A program made the position numbers and the translations under genes. This document shows, one piece after another, positions 37,574 through 47,451 of a stretch of DNA of 64,000 bases. The notes beneath the pieces are model-generated. The model was not told the DNA's origin. It made no database searches and saw only the letters and a list, made by a program, of their open reading frames with translations. Position 1 is the stretch's first letter. Each line of letters starts with the position of its first letter. The DNA is from Thalassolituus alkanivorans (GTDB lineage Bacteria > Pseudomonadota > Gammaproteobacteria > Pseudomonadales > Oceanobacteraceae), in assembly GCF_020447205.1 (NCBI RefSeq), contig NZ_JAJAEL010000049.1, positions 353,355 through 417,354 on the forward strand, in the 5' to 3' direction.

Positions 37574-37920
37574 CCGCCAATTTAGGTGCCCGCAGCGGCA
37601 TTTTGTCGCTGACCATTAAAGATAAATCGGTTCTTTACGCCGCCTATATGCCGTTTATCAAAGAAGGCGGTTTGTTTATTCCGACCAACAAGCAGTATCA
37701 GCTGGGCGATGAAGTCTTCATGCTGCTGAAGCTGATGGACGAGGCGGAAAAAATCCCGGTGGCCGGTAAGGTTATCTGGGTTACGCCAAAGGGTGCTCAG
37801 GGTAACAAAGTGGCCGGCATCGGCGTGCAGTTTACCGGCGACGAAAGCATGGCCCGCGACAAGATCGAAACCTATCTGGCTGGTGCCCTGAAGTCGGATC
37901 GCATAACCCATACGATGTAA
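37570..37920 (+). CDS. pilZ: Type IV pilus assembly protein PilZ
   Basis: 116 residues. Founding-type PilZ needed for type IV pilus biogenesis. The sequence (KEGGLFIPT, VAGKVIWVTPKGAQ, GIGVQF) matches this class, and the RxxxR c-di-GMP-binding motif is absent, as expected for PilZ proper. ATG 37570 overlaps the holB stop. Last gene of the fabD-to-pilZ run. Confidence 0.93.
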   Translation: MTANLGARSGILSLTIKDKSVLYAAYMPFIKEGGLFIPTNKQYQLGDEVFMLLKLMDEAEKIPVAGKVIWVTPKGAQGNKVAGIGVQFTGDESMARDKIETYLAGALKSDRITHTM

Positions 37921-37952
37921 GCGGCAGCCATGCTGTAGCGAACACCGGAAAG

Positions 37953-37980
37953 AAAAAAGAGCGCAGATGCGCTCTTTTTT
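37953..37980. terminator. Bidirectional rho-independent terminator
   Basis: AAAAAAGAGCGC-AGAT-GCGCTCTTTTTT, a 12-bp perfect stem with A/T arms, between convergent pilZ and the aminotransferase gene. Confidence 0.9.
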
Positions 37981-37997
37981 ATGCCCGCAAGCTGCGC

Positions 37998-39137
37998 TCA
38001 GAGCGCTTCAAGCAAACACTCCACGGCATCTACGGCGTCTTCCATCACTTCCTGAGTGGTATGAAAGTGTGGCGAGAAGCGGATACCGCCGCCGCGATTA
38101 GCGCAAATCACCCCAGCCTGCATCAGCAGTTTGTACAGCTGTGTGCTGTCTTTACCCATAAAGTGGAAGGTCAGAATGCCCGACGGACGCTGATGCAACA
38201 GTGGATTGATAAAGGTGGCACCCTTGTCGTCCAGTAATTCCTTCAGGTACAGCACGTTGGTTACCACGCGGGTAGCGACCTGATCCATGCCGACTTCGAG
38301 CAGCAAATCGGTGCTGGCTTTCAGGGCAGTAGCGGCCAGTATATTGGGGCTGCCGCACTCAAAACGCCGCGCATCGGCGGCGGGTTGCCAGTCTTTACGG
38401 TCGTAGTTACCCATATCCTCAACCATATGCCAGCCGAATTCGGACAGGCTCAGCTGATCCATAATCTGTGGCCGTACATAGAAAAACCCCAGACCTTCCG
38501 GGCCAAGCAGCCATTTATGGCCGTCAGCCATAGCAAAATCGGCCTGAATCGCCTGAACCGAAAACGGCAGGGCGCCCACCGCCTGAATAGCATCAACACA
38601 GAACAGAGTGCCCGCCGCCCGACAGGCTTCGCCCAGCCGGACCAGATCCAGCGTCAGGCCGGTGGCGTACTGCACTGCACTGACCGACAACAATCGTGGC
38701 TTCTGCTCTAAGGCTTCCAGCAGCAGGGATTCCGGGTCATCCCAGGGCAGTGCGACTTCCACAACCTGCACCCCTTTATGTGCCAGCGCTTCCCAGACGA
38801 TGCGGTTGGACGGGAATTCCTGATCGCTGATCACCACCATGTCACCCGGCTGCCAGTCGAGCCCGGCAGCCACAAAAGACAACGCTTCTGAGGTATTTTT
38901 AACCAGAGCGACCGAGCCTTTCGGGGCGTCGATCAGGGCTTCCAGGTTGCGTTTGAGGCCAGCTTCCATCGAGCTCCATTGTGGATAGCGGCTGGCGCCG
39001 AGGGCGGTATTCTCGGCAGCAAATTCGCTGACCGCCACGCGCGCGCGCTCTGGCCAGGGCGCAACGGCAGCGTGATTCAGATACAGACACTCGTGATTGA
39101 CCGGGAATTCATCGTCCCAGCGCGCTTCGGTATTCAT
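37998..39137 (-). CDS. Class V aminotransferase-fold PLP protein (cysteine-desulfurase-like)
   Basis: 379 residues. The PLP lysine lies in MADGHKWLLGPEGLGFFY, with VDAIQAVGALPF (PLP-binding Asp) and the N-terminal YLNHAAVAPWP. This is the isopenicillin-N-epimerase/CsdA-like branch. The active-site cysteine loop of true desulfurases is not evident; the sequence near the C-terminus reads CANRGGGIRFSPHFHTTQEV. The substrate is unknown. Single-gene unit facing pilZ. Confidence 0.85.
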   Translation of the reverse strand: MNTEARWDDEFPVNHECLYLNHAAVAPWPERARVAVSEFAAENTALGASRYPQWSSMEAGLKRNLEALIDAPKGSVALVKNTSEALSFVAAGLDWQPGDMVVISDQEFPSNRIVWEALAHKGVQVVEVALPWDDPESLLLEALEQKPRLLSVSAVQYATGLTLDLVRLGEACRAAGTLFCVDAIQAVGALPFSVQAIQADFAMADGHKWLLGPEGLGFFYVRPQIMDQLSLSEFGWHMVEDMGNYDRKDWQPAADARRFECGSPNILAATALKASTDLLLEVGMDQVATRVVTNVLYLKELLDDKGATFINPLLHQRPSGILTFHFMGKDSTQLYKLLMQAGVICANRGGGIRFSPHFHTTQEVMEDAVDAVECLLEAL

Positions 39138-39281
39138 AGGGCTCCTGCGGTTTCATTACATAGGGCATTAGTGCACAGAAAGAACAGGCTGGTGCAACGC
39201 GGTTGTACGGCTGAGGTTCTGTGCCTGTCAGACACCTGTTAACATACCTGAGTTTACACATCAGGATAAGCAGAGAGCTGT

Positions 39282-42179
39282 ATGTCATCATCAAACGCTT
39301 TTCGTCATCTCGGCAGCACCCGCGTTGAATCGCTGAATATCGATATTCTTCATTACGAGCACATCACCACCGGCGCAGTGCATTATCATCTGGCTACCGA
39401 CTACGATGAAAAAGCCTTTATGGTCGCCCTGCGCACCATGCCCCACGACTCCACCGGCGTAGCGCACATTCTGGAGCACACCGCATTGTGCGGCAGCGAG
39501 AAATATCCGGTGCGCGATCCGTTCTTTATGATGACGCGCCGCTCGCTTAATACCTTTATGAACGCCATGACCAGCAGTGACTGGACCGCGTATCCTTTTG
39601 CCTCACAAAACGACAAAGACTTTAAAAACCTGCTCGATGTGTATCTGGATGCAGTGTTTTTCTCGCGTCTGCACGAGCTGGATTTTGCTCAGGAAGGTCA
39701 CCGCATTGAATTCAGCGAAGAAGGCAACGCCGACTCGCCGCTGGAATACAAAGGCGTAGTGTTTAACGAGATGAAAGGGGCGATGTCGTCCACGGTCAGC
39801 CAGTTATGGCAGGGCATCAGCAGCTACCTGTTCCCGACCACCACCTATCACTACAACAGTGGTGGTGAGCCGGCAGAAATCACCGATCTGACCTATGAGC
39901 AACTGGTCAGCTTCTACAAAACCCACTACCACCCATCGAATGCCATCTTTATGACCTTCGGTAATCTGGACGTGAGTGAGCTGCACGAAACCCTTGAAAC
40001 CCAGGCGTTGAGCCGCTTTGAGCGTCAGGACAAACAATGGCGTGTTGAACCGGAAAAACGCTACGCCGCGCCACTGGCGGTTGAGCAATGTTACGGCATC
40101 GACAGCGACGATCTGAGCGCCCAGACCCATCATGTGCTGGGCTGGCTGCTGGGCGAATCAACCGATCTGGACGCCCAGCTGGAAGCCCATCTGGTCAGTC
40201 AGGTGCTGCTCGACAACAGCGCCTCACCACTGCGCCGCGCGCTGGAAGAAACCGATCTGGGTGGCTCACCATCACCGCTGTGCGGGCTGGAAGATTCCAA
40301 CCGCGAAATGAGCTTTATGTGCGGCATCGAAGGCAGTGAGCCGGAACACGCCCAGGCGCTGGAGCAGCTGGTGCTCGACACCCTGCAGAACGTCGCCGAC
40401 AACGGCGTGGAGCAGAGCATGATTGATGCCGCGCTGCATCAGCTGGAACTGCATCAGCGTGAAATCGGTGGCGACCATTACCCTTATGGTCTGCAGCTTA
40501 TTTTTAACTCGTTACCGGCGGCGACCCATTACGGCGATCCGGCAGCCCTGCTGAACCTTGATCCGGCGCTTGAGCGTCTGCGCGCCAAAGCCAGTCAGCC
40601 AGGCTTTATGCAGGAGGCGGTACAGCGTCTGCTGCTCAATAACCGCCACCGTGTGCGCTTTACCCTGCGCCCGGATAACGGCGTAAACGACGAAATGAAA
40701 CGCCTGGAAGAGCAGCGTCTGGCAGAGATTAAAGCCGGTCTGACTGCTGAGCAGAAACAAGCAATCCTCGATCAGGCTCAGGCACTGAAAGAACGCCAGC
40801 AGCAGGAGGATGATCCGGGCCTGCTGCCACAGGTGACGCTGGCCGATGTGCGCCCACAAGTCAGTTATGTGGCGCCGAGTAGCACCTATCAGGATGGTCT
40901 GCCGGCCACCGAATACGTTGCCGGCACCAACGGTCTGATCTACCAGCAGTTGCTGGTAGACCTGCCTGCGTTTAATGCCGAACAGCTGAGCTGGCTGCCG
41001 TTCTTTACCCAGGCCTGGAGTGAAGTAGGCGCCGGTGGTAACGATTACCTCTACCAGCAACAGAAACAGACCGCGCTGGTTGGCAGCCTGTCGGCGTATG
41101 CCAGCCTGAAAGGCAAGGTCGATAATGCCGACCAGCTGGAAGGCTATCTGGTTATGAGCGGTAAGGCGCTGGCAGCCAAGGCTGATGATTTCAGTGCGCT
41201 GATGCAGGAAACCTGGCAGGCACCGACCTTTGCTGAGGAGAATCGTCTGCTCGATTTGCTGACTCAGGCCAAATCACGCCGTGAACAGGGGATTACCGGT
41301 AATGGTCACGGCCTGGCTATGTCGCTGGCGGCAGCACCACTGAACCGCGCCGCCAATGTGTCAAATGACCTCGGCGGCCTGCCGCAGGTAAAACGCCTGA
41401 AAGAACGTCTGCAGCGTGCGCAGAAAGAAGGCGCAGGTTTCCTGTCAGCCGCCCTGCAGGATATTTACCGGCAGATCGCTTTGCCACAGGAGGCGCTGCT
41501 GGTGCATGACGAGCAGGGCGCGGCCGCGCATCTTGCCAGCCTGCACAACTGCTGGACGCCACAGGCTGCCGCACCTGCAGCGGCACTGAGCTGGGAAATG
41601 CCGGAAACCGCAACCTACTGGATGGTGGATTCGCAGGTGAATTTCTGTGCCTGGGCGCTGCCGACGGTGACCATGGATCACGCCGATGCTGCACCGCTAG
41701 CGGTACTGGCAGGCCTGTTACGCAATGCCTTCCTGCACACCGCTATTCGTGAACGCGGCGGTGCTTACGGTGCCGGCGCGACCCAGGATTCGGCGCTGGG
41801 CTGCTTTAAATTTTATTCCTACCGTGATCCGCGGGTGGAAGGCACCTTTGCGGATTTCGCCGCCTCCATCGACTGGTTACTGGCGCGCAGCAGTGGTGAC
41901 GACCTGATTGAGCAATCGGTGCTGGGTCTGATCGGTGGTATGGATCGTCCGGGCTCACCAGCAGGTGAAGCCAAGCAATGCTTCCATCAGGATAAGAGCG
42001 GCCGCTCGCGGGCACTGCGTCAGCAATTCCGTGAGCGCATTCTGGCCACCTGCTGGGCAGATGTGCAGCGCGTTGCTGAGCAATATCTGCACAACCAGAC
42101 AGGCAGCAAGGCCGTTATTGCGCCACGCGGAACTGACAAAGTTGCAAATAATCTTGGCTTAATTGCGAATGATTATTGA
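39282..42179 (+). CDS. M16C-family zinc metalloprotease (presequence-protease-like)
   Basis: 965 residues with an inverted zinc site HILEH (His62, Glu65, His66) and a likely third ligand downstream in FNEMKGAMSS. The layout of two homologous halves plus a linker (with the helical block around 480-520) matches PreP/insulinase-type peptidasomes, which enclose and degrade peptides. The second half keeps RERGGAYGAGA. No signal peptide, so it is cytoplasmic. It stands alone, 143 bp from the divergent aminotransferase gene. Confidence 0.92.
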   Translation: MSSSNAFRHLGSTRVESLNIDILHYEHITTGAVHYHLATDYDEKAFMVALRTMPHDSTGVAHILEHTALCGSEKYPVRDPFFMMTRRSLNTFMNAMTSSDWTAYPFASQNDKDFKNLLDVYLDAVFFSRLHELDFAQEGHRIEFSEEGNADSPLEYKGVVFNEMKGAMSSTVSQLWQGISSYLFPTTTYHYNSGGEPAEITDLTYEQLVSFYKTHYHPSNAIFMTFGNLDVSELHETLETQALSRFERQDKQWRVEPEKRYAAPLAVEQCYGIDSDDLSAQTHHVLGWLLGESTDLDAQLEAHLVSQVLLDNSASPLRRALEETDLGGSPSPLCGLEDSNREMSFMCGIEGSEPEHAQALEQLVLDTLQNVADNGVEQSMIDAALHQLELHQREIGGDHYPYGLQLIFNSLPAATHYGDPAALLNLDPALERLRAKASQPGFMQEAVQRLLLNNRHRVRFTLRPDNGVNDEMKRLEEQRLAEIKAGLTAEQKQAILDQAQALKERQQQEDDPGLLPQVTLADVRPQVSYVAPSSTYQDGLPATEYVAGTNGLIYQQLLVDLPAFNAEQLSWLPFFTQAWSEVGAGGNDYLYQQQKQTALVGSLSAYASLKGKVDNADQLEGYLVMSGKALAAKADDFSALMQETWQAPTFAEENRLLDLLTQAKSRREQGITGNGHGLAMSLAAAPLNRAANVSNDLGGLPQVKRLKERLQRAQKEGAGFLSAALQDIYRQIALPQEALLVHDEQGAAAHLASLHNCWTPQAAAPAAALSWEMPETATYWMVDSQVNFCAWALPTVTMDHADAAPLAVLAGLLRNAFLHTAIRERGGAYGAGATQDSALGCFKFYSYRDPRVEGTFADFAASIDWLLARSSGDDLIEQSVLGLIGGMDRPGSPAGEAKQCFHQDKSGRSRALRQQFRERILATCWADVQRVAEQYLHNQTGSKAVIAPRGTDKVANNLGLIANDY

Positions 42180-42311
42180 TTGAGGACTAATCCGGCGGCA
42201 TAATGCCGCCGGTTTGCAGCCATACCCGGGCGCATTCAGTTTTTGTTAATACAAAGCCGTTAGACTTCTCGCTTGAAATATCACTTCACATTGACAGGGA
42301 CACGACCGGTC

Positions 42312-43148
42312 ATGAAAACCCCGTATATCCTCGCCACATGCTTGCTGGCCTGCACGCTCAGTGCTCAGGCTGCCCCTCAAACCGGGACTCAAACCGGAAC
42401 CCGGGCCGACAGCCAGTCAGATACTCTGACCAGCGCTCAGCAGCAGATCAGTGCTACCGACAACAGTGGCCGCAACAGCCAGCAGAAGGTTGAGAAACTG
42501 GATGATCAGACCCAGCTGCTGCTGAACGAGTACCGTCAGCTGCGTGCCGAAACGGAACAGCTGGCGCTCTATAACCGTCAGATGGCCGCCATCGTTTATA
42601 ACCAGGATAAAGAGCTGGAGTCGCTCGCGCGTCAGATTACCGAAATTGAGCGTACCGAACGAGGCATTCTGCCGCTGATGAGCCGCATGCTGGATTCTCT
42701 TGAGCAGTTCGTGGCACTGGATACACCTTTTCTGCCACAGGAGCGCGGTGCCCGTATCGCACTGCTGAAAGACCTGCTGACCCGTGCCGACGTTACCGTG
42801 TCAGAAAAATTCCGCCGGGTGCTGGAGGCTTATCAGGTGGAAGTGGATTACGGCCGCAATATCGAAGCCTACCGTGGCCAGATGGATAACATTTCTTACG
42901 ATTTTCTGCGGGTCGGACGTCTGGCGCTGTACCGCATCAGCAATGACGGCCAGCATGCCTGGCTCTGGCATAAAGGGCAGGGCAACTGGCTGGCACTGGA
43001 TGATGGCTATATGCGCGACCTGCGCAAAGCACTCAAAGTGGCGCAGCAGATTGCCGCCCCCGAGCTGATGGTTTTGCCTCTGCCGACTCAGGCCTCCCTT
43101 GAGTCCGTTATGACAACCTCAATCAACAATCAGGCGGAGGCACAATAA
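42312..43148 (+). CDS. DUF3450 periplasmic component of a TonB2/TtpC energy system
   Basis: 278 residues. A signal peptide (ILATCLLACTLSAQA) is followed by a long coiled coil (about 45-125), including DDQTQLLLNEYRQLRAETE. Then comes a conserved domain ending LWHKGQGNWLALDDGYMRDLRKA. The DUF3450 family is almost always found first in operons with TtpC-type ExbB. ATG 42312 is chosen over an ATG at 42273 because it starts the signal peptide. It overlaps the next gene by one base. Confidence 0.9.
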   Translation: MKTPYILATCLLACTLSAQAAPQTGTQTGTRADSQSDTLTSAQQQISATDNSGRNSQQKVEKLDDQTQLLLNEYRQLRAETEQLALYNRQMAAIVYNQDKELESLARQITEIERTERGILPLMSRMLDSLEQFVALDTPFLPQERGARIALLKDLLTRADVTVSEKFRRVLEAYQVEVDYGRNIEAYRGQMDNISYDFLRVGRLALYRISNDGQHAWLWHKGQGNWLALDDGYMRDLRKALKVAQQIAAPELMVLPLPTQASLESVMTTSINNQAEAQ

Positions 43149-44545
43149 TGAAACCTTTCCTGTCCTCCGTGTTACTGCCGGCGCTTCTGAGCTTCACCTT
43201 CAGCGCTACGGCAATCGCCGCGGATGCTGCTGAACAAACCGCTAAAAACAGCGATCCACTGACGGGTCTGCTGAATCAGATCGGCAGTTACAGCCGTGAA
43301 GAAGCGGCACAGAACAAGGCCCGTGAAGCCAAATTCCTCAGCGACCTGAATACCCAGAAGCGCATGCTGAGCGAGGCTCGCGCCGCACTGAAACGTGAAC
43401 AGCAACTGGCCGACTCGCTGAAAGATCGCTTCGACAATAACGAGCAGGCACTGACCGAACGTGAAGAAGAACTGCGTTTGCGGGTGGGGAATCTGGGCGA
43501 GATGTTTGGCGTGGTGCGTCAGGTTGCTAACGATCTGAACACCGTGCTGGGCGACAGCCTGACCTCGGTTGAGATTCCTGAGCGCAAAGCCGATCTGAAC
43601 AAGCTGGCGGAAGCCAAAGAATTGCCGACCATCGCCGAGCTGGAAGCGCTGTGGTTCAGCCTGCAGCAGGAAATGACCATCAATGGTGCAGTATCTTCCT
43701 TTGATAGCGTGGTGATTGGCGCCGATGGCAAGCCACAGAAGCGCAGCGTTACCCGTTTGGGTGTGTTCAATGCCGTGGATGACAGCGGTTATCTGGCTTA
43801 TGACGCCGAACTGAAGCAGCTGCAGATGCTGGGCCGTCAGCCGGGTGCGGCGGATATGATCCCTGAATGGCTGAACGCCAATGCGGCCGTCGCGCCTTTT
43901 GCACTGGACCCAAGCCGTGGCGCCTTGCTGAACCTGTCACTGGAAAGCCCGGACCTGCTGGAGCGGGTACAGCAGGGCGCGCTGGTTGGCTACATCATTA
44001 TCGGCCTGGGCCTGATTGGTCTGGCACTGGCGGGCTGGCGCTTAGTCGTGCTGGGTACGGTTGGTCGCAAGGTTCGTCAGCAGCTGGATAACATCGACAG
44101 CGCTGCAGAAGACAACCCTCTCGGACGTGTACTGGCCAGCTACCGCAATCTGCCGCAACCGCTGGATGTGGATGTACTGGAAGCCAAAATGGACGAGGCG
44201 GTTCTGCGCGAACTGCCGGCGCTGGAGCGTGGCCAGACCATCATCAAACTCTTTGCCGGCATCGCGCCGCTGCTGGGTCTGCTGGGTACGGTAACCGGCA
44301 TGATCGCGACCTTTCAGGCAATCACCAATTTCGGCACCGGCGATCCGAAGCTGATGGCGTCCGGTATTTCTCAGGCACTGATCACCACCGTACTGGGTCT
44401 GTTGGCCGCAATCCCGCTGCTGCTGGCACACAACTGGGTGGCATCACGCAGCAAGGCGCTGATTCAGCTGCTGGATGAACAGTCTGCCGGACTGATCGCC
44501 CAGGCGCTGGAAAACCGCTCCGGCCAGAACCCGAAAGGCAACTGA
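43148..44545 (+). CDS. Long MotA/TolQ/ExbB-family proton channel (TtpC-like)
   Basis: 465 residues. A signal peptide and a periplasmic coiled-coil N-domain (about 45-125, AREAKFLSDLNTQKRMLSEAR) are followed by a membrane segment near 275-300. The C-terminal ExbB core carries LLGLLGTVTGMIATFQ and ITTVLGLLAAIPLLLAHN. In Vibrio, TtpC is required with TonB2-ExbB2-ExbD2 for transport. The N-domain probably pairs with the DUF3450 protein (inference). Confidence 0.92.
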   Translation: MKPFLSSVLLPALLSFTFSATAIAADAAEQTAKNSDPLTGLLNQIGSYSREEAAQNKAREAKFLSDLNTQKRMLSEARAALKREQQLADSLKDRFDNNEQALTEREEELRLRVGNLGEMFGVVRQVANDLNTVLGDSLTSVEIPERKADLNKLAEAKELPTIAELEALWFSLQQEMTINGAVSSFDSVVIGADGKPQKRSVTRLGVFNAVDDSGYLAYDAELKQLQMLGRQPGAADMIPEWLNANAAVAPFALDPSRGALLNLSLESPDLLERVQQGALVGYIIIGLGLIGLALAGWRLVVLGTVGRKVRQQLDNIDSAAEDNPLGRVLASYRNLPQPLDVDVLEAKMDEAVLRELPALERGQTIIKLFAGIAPLLGLLGTVTGMIATFQAITNFGTGDPKLMASGISQALITTVLGLLAAIPLLLAHNWVASRSKALIQLLDEQSAGLIAQALENRSGQNPKGN

Positions 44546-44546
44546 G

Positions 44547-45050
44547 ATGCAGTGGCTGCTGGACTTTATGGCCCAGGGCGGCCCGGTACTGTACGGCATT
44601 CTGGTGCTGTGCGTGCTGCTCTGGAGTCTGATCATTGAGCGCCTGTGGTTTTTCTACCGCGAGATGCCACGCCTGAATCACGCTATTGCCGAACGCTGGG
44701 TACAGCGCAGCGAACACCAGAGCTGGAATGCGCGCAAAATCCGCGCGGCCTGGCTCAGTCAGCAAAAGCAGGCGGCGCAGCAATATTTGTCACTGGTTGG
44801 CATTCTGATCGCCATCTGTCCGCTGATGGGCTTGCTGGGAACGGTGACGGGTATGGTCAGCGTGTTTGATGTGCTGGCGGTGACCGGTACCGGTAATGCG
44901 CGGGCTATGGCGTCGGGCATCTCTCAGGCGACCATTCCGACCATGGCCGGACTGGTGGTGGCGCTGACCGGTTTGTATTTCCGCACCCGCTTTAAACGTT
45001 TAAGTGAGCGCGGCGTGCATCAGCTCGCCGAATGGCTAACGACCGACTGA
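44547..45050 (+). CDS. exbB: ExbB-type proton channel
   Basis: 167 residues, three membrane segments (about 12-32, 80-105, 125-147). MGLLGTVTGMVSVFDVLA and SGISQATIPTMAGLVVAL are the ExbB/TolQ signatures. Partner of the ExbD encoded 19 bp downstream. One base after the long ExbB gene. Confidence 0.93.
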   Translation: MQWLLDFMAQGGPVLYGILVLCVLLWSLIIERLWFFYREMPRLNHAIAERWVQRSEHQSWNARKIRAAWLSQQKQAAQQYLSLVGILIAICPLMGLLGTVTGMVSVFDVLAVTGTGNARAMASGISQATIPTMAGLVVALTGLYFRTRFKRLSERGVHQLAEWLTTD

Positions 45051-45068
45051 ATTTACGGATTATTTGTT

Positions 45069-45476
45069 ATGGCACGTCGTCACACCGATAGTGAAGCCGA
45101 TGGCAACGATATCGATATCACCCCGATGCTGGATATCGTCTTTATCATGCTGATCTTTTTTATTGTTACGACCTCTTTCGTTAAAGAAAGCGGCGTAACC
45201 GTCAGCCGCCCGAGTGCGCAGACCGCCGAAGAGAAAAAGGGCAGTAATATTCTGCTGGCGATTCGCGCCAATGGTGAAATCTGGATCGACCGCCGCGCCA
45301 TTGATGTGCGCGCAGTACGTCCGAACATTGAGCGCATGAAAGCAGAAAACCCGGAAGGGGCTGTGATTATTCAGGCTGACGAATTTTCACCGACCGGCCT
45401 TCTGGTCAAGGTGATGGATCAGGTACGCCTGGCCGGAATTACCAATATATCTATTTCCGCCGAGGCGGCTAACTGA
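45069..45476 (+). CDS. exbD: ExbD-type biopolymer transport protein
   Basis: 135 residues. Single N-terminal membrane segment DITPMLDIVFIMLIFFIV with the proton-relaying Asp22, then a periplasmic domain. It ends where tonB begins (TGATG overlap). Confidence 0.94.
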   Translation: MARRHTDSEADGNDIDITPMLDIVFIMLIFFIVTTSFVKESGVTVSRPSAQTAEEKKGSNILLAIRANGEIWIDRRAIDVRAVRPNIERMKAENPEGAVIIQADEFSPTGLLVKVMDQVRLAGITNISISAEAAN

Positions 45477-46096
45477 TGCCCCGTTTTGCGATTGCTTTAT
45501 TACTGGCTTGCGGGGTCAGTCTCGGCTTGTTCTGGGCAATGCATCAGATGGTGTCTGGTCCGGGTGAGCTTAAGCGCGATAATCGCGACAACACCTATGT
45601 CGACTTTGTGCGCCTGAAGCAGGAAAGCAAAACCCAGCTGAAAGAACGGCGCAAGCAGGAGCCACCCAAACCGAAAAAACCGCAACTGCCAAAAGAATCG
45701 GTGGCCGAGCAAAATACGCCGATGCAGCAACTGCCGTTTAATATGCCTGATGTAAATCCGGATTTATCACTGGCGCAGAACTCGCTATTGGGCGACGCCG
45801 TGGTCGGCATGGGCTTTGGCGATACCGATGTTATTCCGCTGGTGCGGATGAATGCCGTGTATCCACAAAAAGCAGTGCGTCAGAAAATCGAAGGCTATGT
45901 GACGGCGCGCCTGGCGATCAACCCCGAAGGCACAGTCGATAATGTGGAAATCATCGAAGCTGAGCCGCGTGGCGTGTTTGAACGTGAAGCCATCCGTGCA
46001 CTGTATAAATACAAATTCAAACCGAAAATGGAAAATGGCCGGCCGGTTGCGCAACAGGCAACCCAGACCATTGAATTTAAGCTGGGTGATTCCTGA
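45476..46096 (+). CDS. tonB: TonB energy transducer
   Basis: 206 residues. N-terminal anchor (IALLLACGVSLGLFWAMH), a short Pro/Lys/Gln-rich linker (RKQEPPKPKKPQLPKESV), and a C-terminal TonB domain with YPQKAVRQKIEGYVTARLAI and the final FEREAIRALYKYKFKP. The linker is short, as in TonB2-class proteins. Overlaps the TPR gene by one base. Confidence 0.93.
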   Translation: MPRFAIALLLACGVSLGLFWAMHQMVSGPGELKRDNRDNTYVDFVRLKQESKTQLKERRKQEPPKPKKPQLPKESVAEQNTPMQQLPFNMPDVNPDLSLAQNSLLGDAVVGMGFGDTDVIPLVRMNAVYPQKAVRQKIEGYVTARLAINPEGTVDNVEIIEAEPRGVFEREAIRALYKYKFKPKMENGRPVAQQATQTIEFKLGDS

Positions 46097-47376
46097 TGCG
46101 TGCCTTTATTACGCTGTTGTTCTGTCTGTTGTTCTGTCTGCAGTCTCCGGCATTGCTGGCTGCCAATAACAGCCTGTCACAGTCAACCTACGAAGAACTG
46201 AATTCTATTCAGGAGCAACTGGCGGCACAGCAGTACAGCGAAGCCGAAGAGGCCTTGCTGGAGCTGGAAGAGGATTTAACGCCCGGATTCGGTCTGGCGC
46301 TAAGCTATCAGTTGCACGGCCAGCTGTATCTGCTGCAGGAAAAAAACACTGAAGCCATGACCTGGTACAGCAAAGCGCTAAGCCTGAGTGCGCTGGCTCC
46401 GGCGCAGGAATCAGCGCTGTCGACCACGCTGGCGCAACTGCATCTGGCAGCAGAAAATACCAGTGCGGCTATCGCTGAGCTTGAACCACGGCTGACAAAG
46501 ATCCTGCAGCTGGAAAAAGATAAAAACAGCAGCAAGAGAAAAGGCGACAAAGAAAAAAATGCCGACTGGATTCAGCCGCTGAGCTTTATCACGCTGGCTT
46601 CGGCCTATCAGCTGGAAAAAAATTACGCCGCCTCCATTCCCTGGTTGCTGCAGGGCATTGAACGCACACAGGCACGTGGCGACAAGCCGAAAGAAAACTG
46701 GCTGCAGATGCTGATGGCGGCGCACTATCAGCAAAAATCCTATCTGAAAACCGCCATGGTGCTGGACGATCTGCTGCGTATAAATCCTGGCAAAGAAGAT
46801 TACTGGCAGCAGCTGGCGGCTATTTATCAGTTGCTGGAAAAGCCGAAGCTGGCCCTGCGCACACTGGAGTTGGGATACGCCGGACACTATCTGAAAAAAG
46901 CCGACAGCATTCTGCTGCTGGTGCAATTGTTGATCAGCGAAAATATCCCTGAGCGCGCCGGACGTATTCTGCAGGCACATATCAAAGACGGGACCGTTGA
47001 ATTAAATGAGCGTAACTGGCGCTTACTGGCGGCGGCCTGGCAGCAGGGGCGCGAGCGCGATAAAGCCGTAATCGCCATGCGTGAAGCCAGTGCTTTTATG
47101 GACGACGGCAGTCTGCTGTACCGTGCGGCACAGATGCAGCAACAGGCTGCACAATATCAGGAAGCTTTGAATGACAGCGAAGCGGCGCTGAAAAAAGGCC
47201 TGTCAGAGCGGGATAAACCCCGGGCACTTATGCTGGCCGGCAGCTGTGCTTATGAACTGAAAGATTTTGCCGCGGCACGGCGCTATTTCCAGCAGGCGCT
47301 GACGCTGGCGGCGGTTGCAGCCAACGCCCGCGTATGGCTGGATTATCTGGATACGCTGGAGCAGTATCCGGGCTGA
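46096..47376 (+). CDS. Exported TPR protein (TtpA-like) of the TonB2 operon
   Basis: 426 residues with a signal peptide (LLFCLLFCLQSPALLA). Helix-turn-helix TPR repeats run through the chain, for example KNYAASIPWLLQGIERTQ and AQYQEALNDSEAALKKGLSE. A TPR protein closes the same operon in Vibrio and many marine gammaproteobacteria. It probably scaffolds the complex in the periplasm. The lysine-rich insert KDKNSSKRKGDKEKN at about 137-151 is unusual. Confidence 0.88.
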   Translation: MRAFITLLFCLLFCLQSPALLAANNSLSQSTYEELNSIQEQLAAQQYSEAEEALLELEEDLTPGFGLALSYQLHGQLYLLQEKNTEAMTWYSKALSLSALAPAQESALSTTLAQLHLAAENTSAAIAELEPRLTKILQLEKDKNSSKRKGDKEKNADWIQPLSFITLASAYQLEKNYAASIPWLLQGIERTQARGDKPKENWLQMLMAAHYQQKSYLKTAMVLDDLLRINPGKEDYWQQLAAIYQLLEKPKLALRTLELGYAGHYLKKADSILLLVQLLISENIPERAGRILQAHIKDGTVELNERNWRLLAAAWQQGRERDKAVIAMREASAFMDDGSLLYRAAQMQQQAAQYQEALNDSEAALKKGLSERDKPRALMLAGSCAYELKDFAAARRYFQQALTLAAVAANARVWLDYLDTLEQYPG

Positions 47377-47399
47377 TATCTGACCATGCGGATTTAAAT

Positions 47400-47431
47400 A
47401 AAAAACGGCGCTTATAAGGCGCCGTTTTTTA
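47400..47431. terminator. Bidirectional terminator between the TonB operon and xthA
   Basis: AAAAACGGCGC-TTATAAG-GCGCCGTTTTTT, strong stem with A/T arms on both sides. Confidence 0.88.
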
Positions 47432-47451
47432 TTGCCGGAGATAAAGCCTGC

